The notes under the pieces: model-generated
The model's input: the letters and a program-made list of their open reading frames with translations, nothing else
Told to the model about the DNA's origin: nothing
The model's database searches: none
Program-made: the position numbers and the translations under genes
Origin: Clostridia bacterium
GTDB lineage: Bacteria > Bacillota > Clostridia > Oscillospirales > CAG-382
DNA length: 54,811 bases
Assembly: GCA_017397805.1 (NCBI GenBank)
Contig: JAFQHW010000066.1
Location: 1 to 54,811 of the forward strand
Reading direction: 5' to 3'
In this document: positions 1 through 8,159 of the stretch, piece after piece
How positions within the stretch are numbered: the first letter of the stretch is position 1
Layout: each line of letters opens with the position of its first letter

Positions 1-110
1 ACGAACGAAGTGAGTAATGGGGTGGCATAACAGCTATCGCCTCGGTTCGTCTTGCCTGCGCTCTTTCTCAGCGCTCTGCCAAGCTGATGACAAGGTTTGT
101 CATCAGCTTG
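1..110. repeat. Structured dispersed repeat, copy 1
   Basis: Bases 40-109 match the reverse complement of 43981-44050 at 67 of 70 positions. The segment contains two internal hairpins: GCGCT/AGCGC around 59-75, and a near-perfect hairpin at 81-109 with arms AAGCTGATGACAA and its complement. Bases 1-50 start and end in complementary ACGAAC/GTTCGT, and the second copy has a similar CGAACC/GGTTCG closure around a different interior. No protein is encoded. It may continue left of the window. Confidence 0.8.
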
Positions 111-146
111 AGGCTACGGTTATTAAGACCGTAGCCTATTTTTCGT
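111..146 (+). terminator. Hairpin with T-run at the end of the repeat
   Basis: AGGCTACGGT and ACCGTAGCCT form a 10-bp stem around a 7-nt loop (111-137), followed by ATTTTTCG. It has the form of a rho-independent terminator for whatever lies left of the window, reading into the zinc operon. It directly abuts the repeat. Confidence 0.6.
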
Positions 147-207
147 ATCCCCACTAAGTTTTTAGACTTCGGTGAGGGGATTATGTGAGGGTAATACTGC
201 TTTTCTA

Positions 208-249
208 TTGACAAGTGTGATAAATAGTGGTAATATTAAATTGATATTA
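208..249 (+). promoter_or_regulatory. Sigma-A promoter of the zinc operon with a palindrome over the -10
   Basis: TTGACA (208-213), a 17-nt spacer and TAATAT (231-236) form a strong vegetative promoter 40 nt upstream of the Fur-family gene. The -10 is also the left arm of a 6-7-6 palindrome, TAATAT / ATATTA, at 231-249. A repressor bound there would block polymerase, so this is a candidate autoregulatory site for the regulator it precedes. It does not match a Zur-box consensus closely enough to call it one. Confidence 0.65.
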
Positions 250-275
250 AGTCTTAATTTCAATTTGAGGGTAGT

Positions 276-680
276 ATGAATTTGCAAAAGCAGAGATATA
301 ACACAAAGCAAGAAACTATTTTGATTGATTTTTTTGAAAAAAACAGTAATAAACATTTTAATGCCGACGAGGTGTGTTCTGCCGTTGTTTCGGAAGGTAT
401 TTCCAGGGCGACCGTTTACCGAAGACTTGAGAGGCTTGTTGAGGACGGAATATTGCTTAAGTTTAATTTAGGCAACGGGTTGGGTGCTTGTTACCAATTT
501 TGCAATTCTAACCATCACGGCTCCATTTTTCACTTCGTATGCACAAATTGTAAATCGGTTAAGCATTTGGATTGTTCCGTTGTGGACGACGTGCTCGTGC
601 ATTTAACCGAACATCATAATTTGAGAATTGATAATGAACGTACGGTTTTTTACGGTCTTTGTGAGGAGTGCTTGAAATGA
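276..680 (+). CDS. zur: Fur-family metalloregulator, probably Zur
   Basis: This 134-residue protein has the Fur-family layout. A winged-helix DNA-binding half (about residues 1-80, with the recognition stretch SRATVYRRLERL) is followed by a metal-binding dimerisation half containing CTNC near residue 90 and CEEC near the C-terminus, the usual structural zinc ligands, plus a His-rich stretch (NHHGSIFHF). It is the first gene of an operon with a zinc-type ABC transporter, so zinc-responsive repression (Zur) is the most likely role. PerR or Fur specificity cannot be excluded from sequence alone. The start ATG has GAGGG upstream. Its stop overlaps the next start as ATGA. Confidence 0.88.
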   Translation: MNLQKQRYNTKQETILIDFFEKNSNKHFNADEVCSAVVSEGISRATVYRRLERLVEDGILLKFNLGNGLGACYQFCNSNHHGSIFHFVCTNCKSVKHLDCSVVDDVLVHLTEHHNLRIDNERTVFYGLCEECLK

Positions 681-1588
681 TAAAAAAGATTTTAACCGTT
701 TTATTTATGCTTGCGTTTTTGGTTACTGGTTACGGTTGTGAAAACAGCGAAGAGTCCCAAGGAATCAAAGTTGTTGCCACCCTTTTTCCGCAATATGATT
801 TTGCAAGAGCGATAATCGGCGATAATGGAAGTGTTGATTTGTTGTTATCTCCCGGTAGTGACAGCCATAGCTTTGAGCTAACGTCCGAGGATATATTAAG
901 CATTAATAAATGTGACGTATTTATCTATACCGGTCCCAATATGGAAATTTGGGTCGACAGTATCATCGGTTCGATCAATGATGGCGTTGCCGTATTAAAT
1001 CTTTCTGACGGTATCGATCTTAAACATACCGAGCCTGCTGAGCTTGAAGAGCATGACCATATTATAGATCCGCATATATGGACCAGTCCCGTTATCGCGA
1101 TGGAAATGTTGAAAAAGATCTATAATGCCATATGTGCCGTAGATCCCTATAACAAAGACGTATACACCGATAATTATAACGTTTATTTGGGAAAACTGAA
1201 AAATCTTGATGAAAGTTTTCGGAATTTGACCGAAGACCATGCATACGATACCTTGTATTTCAGCGGTAAATTTGCTTTTAAATACTTTTTTGACGAATAT
1301 CAATTAAATTATTATGCCCCGTTTAACAGCTGTTCAGATTTGCAGGTTGAGGACTTGGCCTCCGTTGCCTATTTGATATCTGAGATGAAAGAACGTGAAG
1401 TTAAGTATATTTTTTATGAAGAGTTTGCAACTGCCGATACGTATTCAACCATCGCAAGAGAAACGGGCGCCGCTCCATTATTGTTGCATAGTGCTCATAA
1501 CGTAAGCAGTGATGATTTTAAAAACGGTATTACTTACGTTGATCTAATGAACAACAATCTTATTAATTTGCAGAAAGCGCTTGGATAA
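677..1588 (+). CDS. znuA: Zinc-type ABC transporter substrate-binding lipoprotein, atypical metal site
   Basis: This is an extracellular metal-binding lipoprotein of the ZnuA/TroA (cluster A-I) family, 303 residues from the ATG at 677, which has GAGGAG 8 nt upstream and overlaps the regulator stop. The lipobox ends at Cys21. Family ligands His64 (DSHSFE) and His133 (DPHIW) are present, with a short acidic/His loop between (His117, His126, His128). The usual third ligand, in the conserved S/T-H-D-A-F segment, appears replaced: the aligned stretch reads FSGKFAFKYF. Two histidines occur instead in HSAHN near residue 275. The protein delivers metal to the ZnuB/ZnuC pair encoded downstream. Family assignment is secure; exact metal preference is not. 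Confidence 0.9.
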   Translation: MIKKILTVLFMLAFLVTGYGCENSEESQGIKVVATLFPQYDFARAIIGDNGSVDLLLSPGSDSHSFELTSEDILSINKCDVFIYTGPNMEIWVDSIIGSINDGVAVLNLSDGIDLKHTEPAELEEHDHIIDPHIWTSPVIAMEMLKKIYNAICAVDPYNKDVYTDNYNVYLGKLKNLDESFRNLTEDHAYDTLYFSGKFAFKYFFDEYQLNYYAPFNSCSDLQVEDLASVAYLISEMKEREVKYIFYEEFATADTYSTIARETGAAPLLLHSAHNVSSDDFKNGITYVDLMNNNLINLQKALG

Positions 1589-2307
1589 TGGAAAAATTAC
1601 TTGAATGCAAAAATTTATGCGTTAGTATCGAGGGAAAACCAGTGCTTAACGACGTATCCTTTGATGTGTGTGAAAACGATTTTTTGTGCATTGTAGGAGA
1701 AAACGGTGCGGGTAAAACTACGTTAACCAACGCAATTTTAGGGCTGTTACCTATAGCATCAGGACAGATATTACTTAACGGTATAGGAAAATCCGATATT
1801 GGTTATTTGCCTCAAAAACTTAAGCTAAGCAATAATTTTCCCGCTTCCGTTAAAGAGGTGGTTATGTCCGGATTCGTGGGCAAGCGTTTCTTTTCGCCGT
1901 TTTACTCCGAAACTCAAAGGTGTCGTGCCGACGACAGCATGAAGCTTATGAATATTGATAAGCTGAAGAATCGTTCTTATTTGGAGCTGTCAGGGGGTCA
2001 ACAGCAAAGGGTTTTGCTGGCAAGAGCGATTTGTGCCGCTGAGAAGCTGGTCTTTTTAGATGAACCTGTAACAGGTCTTGACCCGTTGGCAAGCGATAAT
2101 TTCTATAAGCTTTTAAATCATTTGAATAAACATCACGGAGTAGCCGTGGTAATGGTGTCCCACGATATAAAAAATTCTGTTAAGTATTGCAGTAAAGTGT
2201 TGCATTTAGGTAATAAAGAGCGCTTTTTCGGCAGCGCTGAAGAGTATATCGAAAGCGGCTTTTATAAAGCTTATATAAAAAGGGAGGGGATTGAAAATGA
2301 ATTTTGA
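1588..2307 (+). CDS. znuC: Zinc-type ABC transporter ATP-binding protein
   Basis: Cytoplasmic ATPase of the metal importer, 239 residues. It shows the Walker A GENGAGKTT (about residues 37-45), the Q-loop LPQK, the ABC signature LSGGQQQR, the Walker B VFLDEP and the switch-region His in SHD, in the normal order and spacing. The start overlaps the last base of znuA and the end overlaps znuB by 11 nt, so translation is probably coupled across the three transporter genes. Family members power uptake of Zn or Mn through a ZnuB-type dimer. Confidence 0.95.
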   Translation: MEKLLECKNLCVSIEGKPVLNDVSFDVCENDFLCIVGENGAGKTTLTNAILGLLPIASGQILLNGIGKSDIGYLPQKLKLSNNFPASVKEVVMSGFVGKRFFSPFYSETQRCRADDSMKLMNIDKLKNRSYLELSGGQQQRVLLARAICAAEKLVFLDEPVTGLDPLASDNFYKLLNHLNKHHGVAVVMVSHDIKNSVKYCSKVLHLGNKERFFGSAEEYIESGFYKAYIKREGIENEF

Positions 2308-3133
2308 AAACCTCGCTTTAATTAAAGATTTTTATTTCCAAGCGTTTACGGTAGGTCTGCTCATTTCCGTATGCACAGCGCTTCTTGGCGTTGAGGTCGT
2401 GCTTAAAAAGTATTCCATGTTGGGGGACGGACTCTCACACGTCAGTTTTGGTACTTTGGCAGTTGCCGCTGCATTTGGAGAAGCCAGACTTGAGATTGCT
2501 TTAGTTGTGGTCGTTTTGGTCGCTTTTTTACTTTTGCAGATACGTCAGAACAGTAAAATTAACGGGGACGCGGCGGTTGCAATCGTTTCAGGTGCGTTTA
2601 TGGCACTTGGAATTTTTGCAACAAGACTTGAAAACGGAGCCAATACCGATTATAATAGTTACTTGACGGGGAGTTTGTTTGCAATAACCGATGATAATTT
2701 CCTGCTTTGCGTTATTATGTCAATAGCTGTTGTTGTTATCTACGTGTTTTTTTACAATAAGTTTTTTGCTGTTACGTTTGACGAAAATTTTTGTCAGGCA
2801 ACGGGCGGAAAAGTCGGCGCGTATAATTTTATAATAGCGTCCCTTACTGCCGTAACTATTGTAATAGGCATGCGCCTTATAGGAGCCTTGTTGATTTCAA
2901 GCTTAACTGTTTTTCCCGTTGTGTCGTCTTTAAAGATTTCAAAAACGTATAAAGGGTGCGTTTTATTTGCAGTAATAGCTTCGGTTGCTTCTTATTTGCT
3001 GGGGTTTGTACTAAGTTTGTGTTCGGTGTCGGTTCAATTTCCCATAAGCTCTGCGGTTATTTTGGCAAACCTTATAGTTCTTTTGATTTGTTTAGGCGTA
3101 TCGTATTTTAGAAAACACAAAAAACTTCGTTGA
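2297..3133 (+). CDS. znuB: Zinc-type ABC transporter permease
   Basis: Polytopic ABC-3 family permease of 278 residues with about eight hydrophobic segments. It carries the family segments GLSHVSFG in the first cytoplasmic region and RLIGALLISSLTVFP near the middle. I place the start at the ATG at 2297, which has GGGAGGGG upstream. A TTG two codons earlier is too close to that site. It forms the membrane channel for the ZnuA/ZnuC pair. Only 16 nt separate it from the following lipoprotein gene, so they are probably co-transcribed. Confidence 0.95.
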   Translation: MNFENLALIKDFYFQAFTVGLLISVCTALLGVEVVLKKYSMLGDGLSHVSFGTLAVAAAFGEARLEIALVVVVLVAFLLLQIRQNSKINGDAAVAIVSGAFMALGIFATRLENGANTDYNSYLTGSLFAITDDNFLLCVIMSIAVVVIYVFFYNKFFAVTFDENFCQATGGKVGAYNFIIASLTAVTIVIGMRLIGALLISSLTVFPVVSSLKISKTYKGCVLFAVIASVASYLLGFVLSLCSVSVQFPISSAVILANLIVLLICLGVSYFRKHKKLR

Positions 3134-3149
3134 ATTAGGGGTATTAGTT

Positions 3150-5144
3150 ATGAAAAGAGTAGTGTCGGTTGTATTATTAATAGCTGTGCTGTTTACAACT
3201 ATGGGCTCGATAGTTGGGTGTAATAGCTTTTTGGGCGGCATAAAAGCTTTTATAGAAACTGATAATTTTTATGAAAAAATAGGTAACGTATTGCTTAGTA
3301 TTGTGGGCGGCAGTAATTCATCTTTTCCTCTGTTGAATGACGAGACGTTGGAATTGAAGGCAAACGTTACATTTGATAATTATACCGTTGACGATAAGCT
3401 GATGGGAAACGGCAAGGGCGAAATTGACTTAAACTTGCTTTTGACCGAGGACTTAGATTATGATTTGTCTTATGCTTTTAAGGGGTTTGACGACCAAATC
3501 AATACCTTTAAGCGTCTTGTTCAGGTTGAAAATAAGATGCTTGTTGACTTTGGTGAAAGATTAAGCAATAAACCTTTGTGTTATTTTGATGAAGGGTTTA
3601 ACTGCTTTACCTATGGCAGAGACGGGCTATTCGATATTATTAAGAACCTTGAATTTAGGGACGATACGGACGGTTATAAGCTTGACGGAAAGACTTTTAA
3701 AACCGATACCGTTGAGTTTACTATAAACAGTGATAAACTGGACCAATGGGCAGGTGATTTATCGGGTAAGTTGTATTCTTCACTTTCTACGCAGTATAAT
3801 GATAACGCTGACCCTGCAAATCAGGTTTATGCAAAGTGGCATTATCCTGTAACGGATATGTGGTATTTTATACAAGATTACGATATACACATCACATGGA
3901 AAAGACACTTTTCAGACGGTTCTTTATGCAGAGAAGAAATTAGGATTCACGACCCAAATAATCACAGCATTGATATAGATATTGCATATTCCGAAGATGA
4001 CGATAAGGAGATCGTTGAGATTTCCGTCGAAGGCTATAACGGCAGTATTCATTTTGATATTTTCGCTCTGTCTGCTGAAAAAACCAATACCGACGGTGGT
4101 TTTGTAACTAAGGCAAAAGCTATTATAGGGGACGAAATATTGATTACCGCAACCAACAGCGGCAATGAATTGAAGTCCGAGGGAACTGCAAATATTAATC
4201 TTTATAACGTCATTGGCGAACAAAGCTTTCCAATTAGCTATTCCTACAGTGCAGAAAGGGTAGGGGAAGGTAATAACGGCTTGGGACTTGACCAGAGCTT
4301 TGTTTTTGATATTGATAATCTTTTAAACTATACTAATGATAGGTATATAAGTTGTGACTTGGAAATTAATTTGTGTGCTTCGCTGACTGATAAGGCACCG
4401 ATTATTGATTATGAAGGCGATTATTATGATTTAGGTACCCTGAGTGATATTTATTACCATAATACCGTCGGTGAAGATATAAAAACCGCGGCAATTGATG
4501 CTTTTACGTCATACCTGAATGGCGATAAACCTGATTTCGTTAATCCCGGTCCGTACGTTGAGGACTTTGAACTCGAAATAACCTATGACGACGGAACGGT
4601 TTATGAAACGGACGGTCTATACGGAAAGGAATATATAGATATTCTTAATTCAGATAAGTATATGTATAAGTTTACGTATAACGCAAACGTTGCCAGCTAT
4701 CCGATGTGCAGTGCAGTTTTGTGTCGTGACGGCGATAAAAAGATGTTCAGCTATGATTATTCCGACGGTACGGAATATGATGAGTTCCACGACGGTATGA
4801 CCATATACGAGGTTCACCACGATATAAAGACGATAATATATTCAACCTATGATGAAGAAAATTATATTATTGATTTTCCCGATACGGTGTACAACTATTA
4901 TCAAAGCGGATATTGTGAGTACGATAACAGAAAGCTTGTGTACGAGAAATACTATGACTACTCAAATAACAAGTATACGCTGATTTTTGATGAAGAAAAG
5001 AAACCGGAGCTTATGGTTATAGAGTCGTCTATAGACGGTTCGTTTATGTATACGTACCTGGAGGAAATAAGTGCTGATGTTCCCGGTGATGCTTTCGAAA
5101 TTGCTGATTATGAAAAAGTAAGCGCTTTGGATTTCTATCAATAA
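3150..5144 (+). CDS. Large unknown lipoprotein at the end of the zinc operon
   Basis: I do not recognise a named family. The 664-residue protein begins with a type II signal peptide (lipobox IVGC, Cys24), so it should be anchored on the outer face of the membrane. The rest is acidic and rich in alternating polar/hydrophobic strands with many Tyr, Asp and Asn residues, suggesting one or more large beta-sheet domains. No catalytic motif is evident. The 16-nt gap from znuB and the terminator directly after it place it in the zinc operon, which suggests but does not prove a role in metal-related envelope function. The start ATG follows a modest purine stretch (TTAGGGG). Confidence 0.75.
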   Translation: MKRVVSVVLLIAVLFTTMGSIVGCNSFLGGIKAFIETDNFYEKIGNVLLSIVGGSNSSFPLLNDETLELKANVTFDNYTVDDKLMGNGKGEIDLNLLLTEDLDYDLSYAFKGFDDQINTFKRLVQVENKMLVDFGERLSNKPLCYFDEGFNCFTYGRDGLFDIIKNLEFRDDTDGYKLDGKTFKTDTVEFTINSDKLDQWAGDLSGKLYSSLSTQYNDNADPANQVYAKWHYPVTDMWYFIQDYDIHITWKRHFSDGSLCREEIRIHDPNNHSIDIDIAYSEDDDKEIVEISVEGYNGSIHFDIFALSAEKTNTDGGFVTKAKAIIGDEILITATNSGNELKSEGTANINLYNVIGEQSFPISYSYSAERVGEGNNGLGLDQSFVFDIDNLLNYTNDRYISCDLEINLCASLTDKAPIIDYEGDYYDLGTLSDIYYHNTVGEDIKTAAIDAFTSYLNGDKPDFVNPGPYVEDFELEITYDDGTVYETDGLYGKEYIDILNSDKYMYKFTYNANVASYPMCSAVLCRDGDKKMFSYDYSDGTEYDEFHDGMTIYEVHHDIKTIIYSTYDEENYIIDFPDTVYNYYQSGYCEYDNRKLVYEKYYDYSNNKYTLIFDEEKKPELMVIESSIDGSFMYTYLEEISADVPGDAFEIADYEKVSALDFYQ

Positions 5145-5157
5145 TCACGGTAAATTC

Positions 5158-5186
5158 AAAACGGCTTCCGATCGGAAGCCGTTTTT
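5158..5186 (+). terminator. Terminator of the zinc operon
   Basis: A 28-nt perfect palindrome (arms AAAACGGCTTCC and complement, centre GATC) ends in a T-run 14 nt after the lipoprotein stop. Its A/T-flanked form lets it act in both directions between convergent genes. Confidence 0.9.
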
Positions 5187-5249
5187 GCCATCTTTGCAAT
5201 TTATAAAACACAAGGGGAACAAGCCACTCTTCGTATTATATGCGAAACC

Positions 5250-5281
5250 CTACTATACAAAATGAAAATTTTGTATAGTAG
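5250..5281. terminator. Perfect 14-bp hairpin in a convergent gap
   Basis: CTACTATACAAAAT and its exact complement flank GAAA. It lies 30 nt beyond the DUF6873 stop (minus strand), so it may end that transcript. It is AT-rich with no G/C-rich base, so a different role is possible. The remainder of 5187-5310 holds no ORF or promoter that I can support. Confidence 0.55.
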
Positions 5282-5310
5282 AAGAGGGAGCGAAAACAAA
5301 ATTTTTGACC

Positions 5311-6009
5311 TTATAAGCTTATATAGCCGCCGTAATCATATAAATTACCGTTTGATAAGCTATACGGCTTAATATTATAGTTATTGCAAAAAGCTTTTAT
5401 ATTATGATAGTCAGGATGCGTTTTTATATCACCGCTGAACGCTATGATTTCTTTATCGCTGTACAGCGCGCATCCGCCTATAAATCCGCAGTTATAACCG
5501 TTTAGATTTATACCGTTATTTGTTACTGTCAACACATCAAATCCAAGATTTCTCAGCGTTGCTGAAATACCGTCATCCGAGCATATATAGGAGCTTGCAT
5601 GAAGCCTTACGGTACTGCAAGCAGCATAGCCTTGGTTTACGCGGCATATAGAATATCCGTGGGTTGTAGCATCGTTTAATATTTCGCGCGCCGTGGATTT
5701 TCCGCAAATCAAATTGCTTCCGGCTGTAAAGCAGTTGAAAATACAGTCAAGAGGATATTTGCTGCCAAGCAATTCCCTGCTTTCTAAAATTTTAACATTT
5801 GTGTCTAAGTTGTGAACAAAACCTTTTTCGGTAAGTAAGGTGCCGTCAGATAGCTTGTAGTACAGCATATCGGTGTGAAATGCGGTTTCACCCTGTATAT
5901 TTTTGGATTTTCCCGATTTTAAACAGTTGATTCCCAAGGTGTTTAATTCATTTATAATGTTATCTTTAACTAATGAACTGATAATTATGTGTTTTTTGTC
6001 CATGATCAT
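5311..6009 (-). CDS. DUF6873-like protein of unknown function
   Basis: This 232-residue soluble protein resembles the clostridial DUF6873 (GME-fold) family in its overall pattern: FTAGSNLICG, the Cys/Gly-containing CRVNQGYAACST, and a C-terminal CGFIGGCAL...FSGDIKTHPD segment. No biochemical role is known to me. The start overlaps the radA stop by 4 nt (ATGA), so it is translationally coupled to radA. A second in-frame ATG two codons later is an alternative start. It is the last gene of the long minus-strand directon. Confidence 0.7.
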   Translation of the reverse strand: MIMDKKHIIISSLVKDNIINELNTLGINCLKSGKSKNIQGETAFHTDMLYYKLSDGTLLTEKGFVHNLDTNVKILESRELLGSKYPLDCIFNCFTAGSNLICGKSTAREILNDATTHGYSICRVNQGYAACSTVRLHASSYICSDDGISATLRNLGFDVLTVTNNGINLNGYNCGFIGGCALYSDKEIIAFSGDIKTHPDYHNIKAFCNNYNIKPYSLSNGNLYDYGGYISL

Positions 6010-7379
6010 TGCTTTAATAGTCTTAACAAGTCATAAACGCTTTTTACGCCAACAATTTCCGTACCGCTATACGATTTCTTAAGCTTGGAGATTGAATGAT
6101 AAGGAACTGCTATGGTTTTAAATCCTAATCGAATTGCCTCGTTAATTCTAAGCTCCATACCGGCAACGGTTCGGCACTCGCCGGCTAATCCTATTTCACC
6201 GAAGGCAATTAAATCTTCGGGTATTGGAATGTCCTTTAGAGAAGAAATAAGAGAAAGCGCGGTTGCCATATCCGATGCGGTTTCATATAAAGATAAACCG
6301 CCCGTAACATTAAGATACACCTCGGTGGAAGAAAACTTGAGGCCTAATCTTTTTTCAAGTACAGCCAAAATAAGAGCGGATCTGTTATAATCTATGCCCG
6401 AAGACATTCTTCGAGGTGAAGGCATGGGCGACGGATTAACAAGTGCTTGTATTTCTGCAATAATTGGGCGAGACCCCTCCATGACGCATACTGCACAGGA
6501 GCCCGAAACATCGTGAGGACGCTGTGATAGCAATGTTTCCGAAGGATTGGGCACCTCAGCTAAACCATTGTCACACATCTCAAAAACGCCTATCTCGTTG
6601 GTTGAGCCGAATCGGTTCTTAACTGTTCTGATGACTCTGTAAAGCAACTGTTTGTTGCCCTCAAAATATAAAACCGAGTCAACCATATGTTCAAGAACCT
6701 TTGGACCGGCAATTGCACCGTCTTTGTTAACGTGGCCTACTATTATGACAGCCGTTCCCGTATATTTGGCGATGTTAATCATAGCCATTGCACTTTGTTT
6801 AACTTGGGTAACCGTTCCCGGCATTGATGACAGATTATCGTCGTACATGGTTTGGATTGAGTCAATTATTACGATTTTAGGGGAATTTATTTCTATTTCT
6901 GCGGAAATATTATTGATGTTTGTTTCGCATAATACAGACAAATTTTCCGTATGGATTCCTAAGCGCTCAGCGCGCATTTTTAACTGGGGCGCACTTTCTT
7001 CACCCGAAACGTATAAAATGCCCGCGCTCTCCCCTACCGAATCACATATTTGGAGCAAAAGAGTGGATTTGCCAATGCCGGGTTCACCTGATAAAAGTAC
7101 TACACTGCCTTCAACTATGCCACCGCCCAACACGCGGTCAAATTCACCGATGCCGGTCGAAAACCTAAGTCGGTCAGAGTATTTTATATCCTTGAGTTTT
7201 TGGGAATTGCCCTGCCCTATCGTTTTTTTAGTGTCGGTACCGGGTATTTTTATTTTACTCTTTTTTTCGGGTTCTGCGTTTTTTTCTACCATGCAGTTCC
7301 ATTCACCGCACATTGGGCAACGACCTGCCCATTTGGAGCTTGTATATTCGCAGTTTTCGCACACAAATACGGTTTTCAT
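6006..7379 (-). CDS. radA: DNA repair ATPase RadA/Sms
   Basis: RadA promotes branch migration and processing of recombination intermediates. The 457-residue protein has the diagnostic N-terminal zinc finger (CENC...CPMC, residues 7-25), a RecA-like core with Walker A GEPGIGKST near residue 98, the RadA signature KNRFGSTNE near 255, and a C-terminal Lon-like domain. Length and order are normal. The start shares a base with the amidase stop (TAATG). No sign of damage. Confidence 0.97.
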   Translation of the reverse strand: MKTVFVCENCEYTSSKWAGRCPMCGEWNCMVEKNAEPEKKSKIKIPGTDTKKTIGQGNSQKLKDIKYSDRLRFSTGIGEFDRVLGGGIVEGSVVLLSGEPGIGKSTLLLQICDSVGESAGILYVSGEESAPQLKMRAERLGIHTENLSVLCETNINNISAEIEINSPKIVIIDSIQTMYDDNLSSMPGTVTQVKQSAMAMINIAKYTGTAVIIVGHVNKDGAIAGPKVLEHMVDSVLYFEGNKQLLYRVIRTVKNRFGSTNEIGVFEMCDNGLAEVPNPSETLLSQRPHDVSGSCAVCVMEGSRPIIAEIQALVNPSPMPSPRRMSSGIDYNRSALILAVLEKRLGLKFSSTEVYLNVTGGLSLYETASDMATALSLISSLKDIPIPEDLIAFGEIGLAGECRTVAGMELRINEAIRLGFKTIAVPYHSISKLKKSYSGTEIVGVKSVYDLLRLLKQ

Positions 7380-8116
7380 TAACGTCCTCCAAGGTATTTT
7401 GTAATCCCTCCGAATATAACGTAAGCAAGCTCTTGTTGATACTTTTCGGTTTTCAGCTTTGCTGCATCATCGCTGTTGGATAAAAATCCGCATTCAATCA
7501 AAACGGAGGGTTTTTGTGAATGCTCAAGTATATAAATATTACCGTTATCGGGTTTGATTTCTCTTTTGTTTTCGGGGTCTAATATTTTTGCGTACTCTTG
7601 TATAACGGTTGCCAATTTTTGACTTTCTATATTGTTTGATGAATAAAACGTTTGCAATCCTTTGGCAGCGCTCTCGCTGAATTTGTTCATATGGATGCTG
7701 ACAAAAATACAATTTTCCGTCTGCTCAATAATATTTAACCTTTGCTTTAAATCGTCTCTTTTAAAATTCACGTCACTTTGTCCCGAGCTTAGAAGAGCAT
7801 CCTCGTTTCTTGTCATAATTACGTTATAGCCTGATAGAGATAAAAAAGATTCAAGCTTTTGCGCTACCGAAAGATTTATATCTTTTTCGATTAAGTTGTT
7901 GGCGATGGCACCCGGATCTTTTCCTCCGTGTCCTGCATCGATTATAATAGTGGTTTCTGCCTTTGCAGATAACGTAGATGCGGTCGGTACACCGCTACCG
8001 CTGCCTGATGAATAACCGTATGAAGAGGAGAAAGCAACGATGCAGAAAAACGCAATAAAAAACACGCAAAGAACCAAGAGTAATATAGCGTAAGCTGAAA
8101 TCCTGTTATACTTCAT
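7379..8116 (-). CDS. N-acetylmuramoyl-L-alanine amidase, membrane-anchored
   Basis: This 245-residue cell-wall hydrolase has an N-terminal membrane segment (about residues 8-30), a Ser/Gly linker and an Amidase_3 domain. The zinc ligands are visible in DAGHGG, IEKDIN and SIHMN, and the catalytic Glu in LIECGFLSN. It should cleave the bond between muramic acid and L-Ala in peptidoglycan outside the membrane. The start is unusual: the only Shine-Dalgarno-like sequence (GGGGTG) is the 3' arm of a terminator-like hairpin that ends 5 nt before the ATG. Confidence 0.92.
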   Translation of the reverse strand: MKYNRISAYAILLLVLCVFFIAFFCIVAFSSSYGYSSGSGSGVPTASTLSAKAETTIIIDAGHGGKDPGAIANNLIEKDINLSVAQKLESFLSLSGYNVIMTRNEDALLSSGQSDVNFKRDDLKQRLNIIEQTENCIFVSIHMNKFSESAAKGLQTFYSSNNIESQKLATVIQEYAKILDPENKREIKPDNGNIYILEHSQKPSVLIECGFLSNSDDAAKLKTEKYQQELAYVIFGGITKYLGGR

Positions 8117-8121
8117 AAAAA

Positions 8122-8153
8122 CACCCCGTCTGATTTACATATATGACGGGGTG
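8122..8153 (-). terminator. Hairpin with T-run overlapping the amidase ribosome binding site
   Basis: Arms CACCCCGTC / GACGGGGTG (9 bp, 14-nt loop) precede TTTTTATG on the minus strand. It reads as an intrinsic terminator after the membrane-protein gene, yet the T-run abuts the amidase start codon and the stem holds its only SD-like bases. It could therefore act as attenuator and translational switch at once. Confidence 0.7.
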
Positions 8154-8159
8154 ACTGCT

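Noticed and set aside
6652-7404. 250-codon open frame on the plus strand opposite radA
   Set aside because: It is the shadow of radA, whose zinc finger, Walker and KNRFG motifs are all intact; the plus-strand protein has no recognisable feature.
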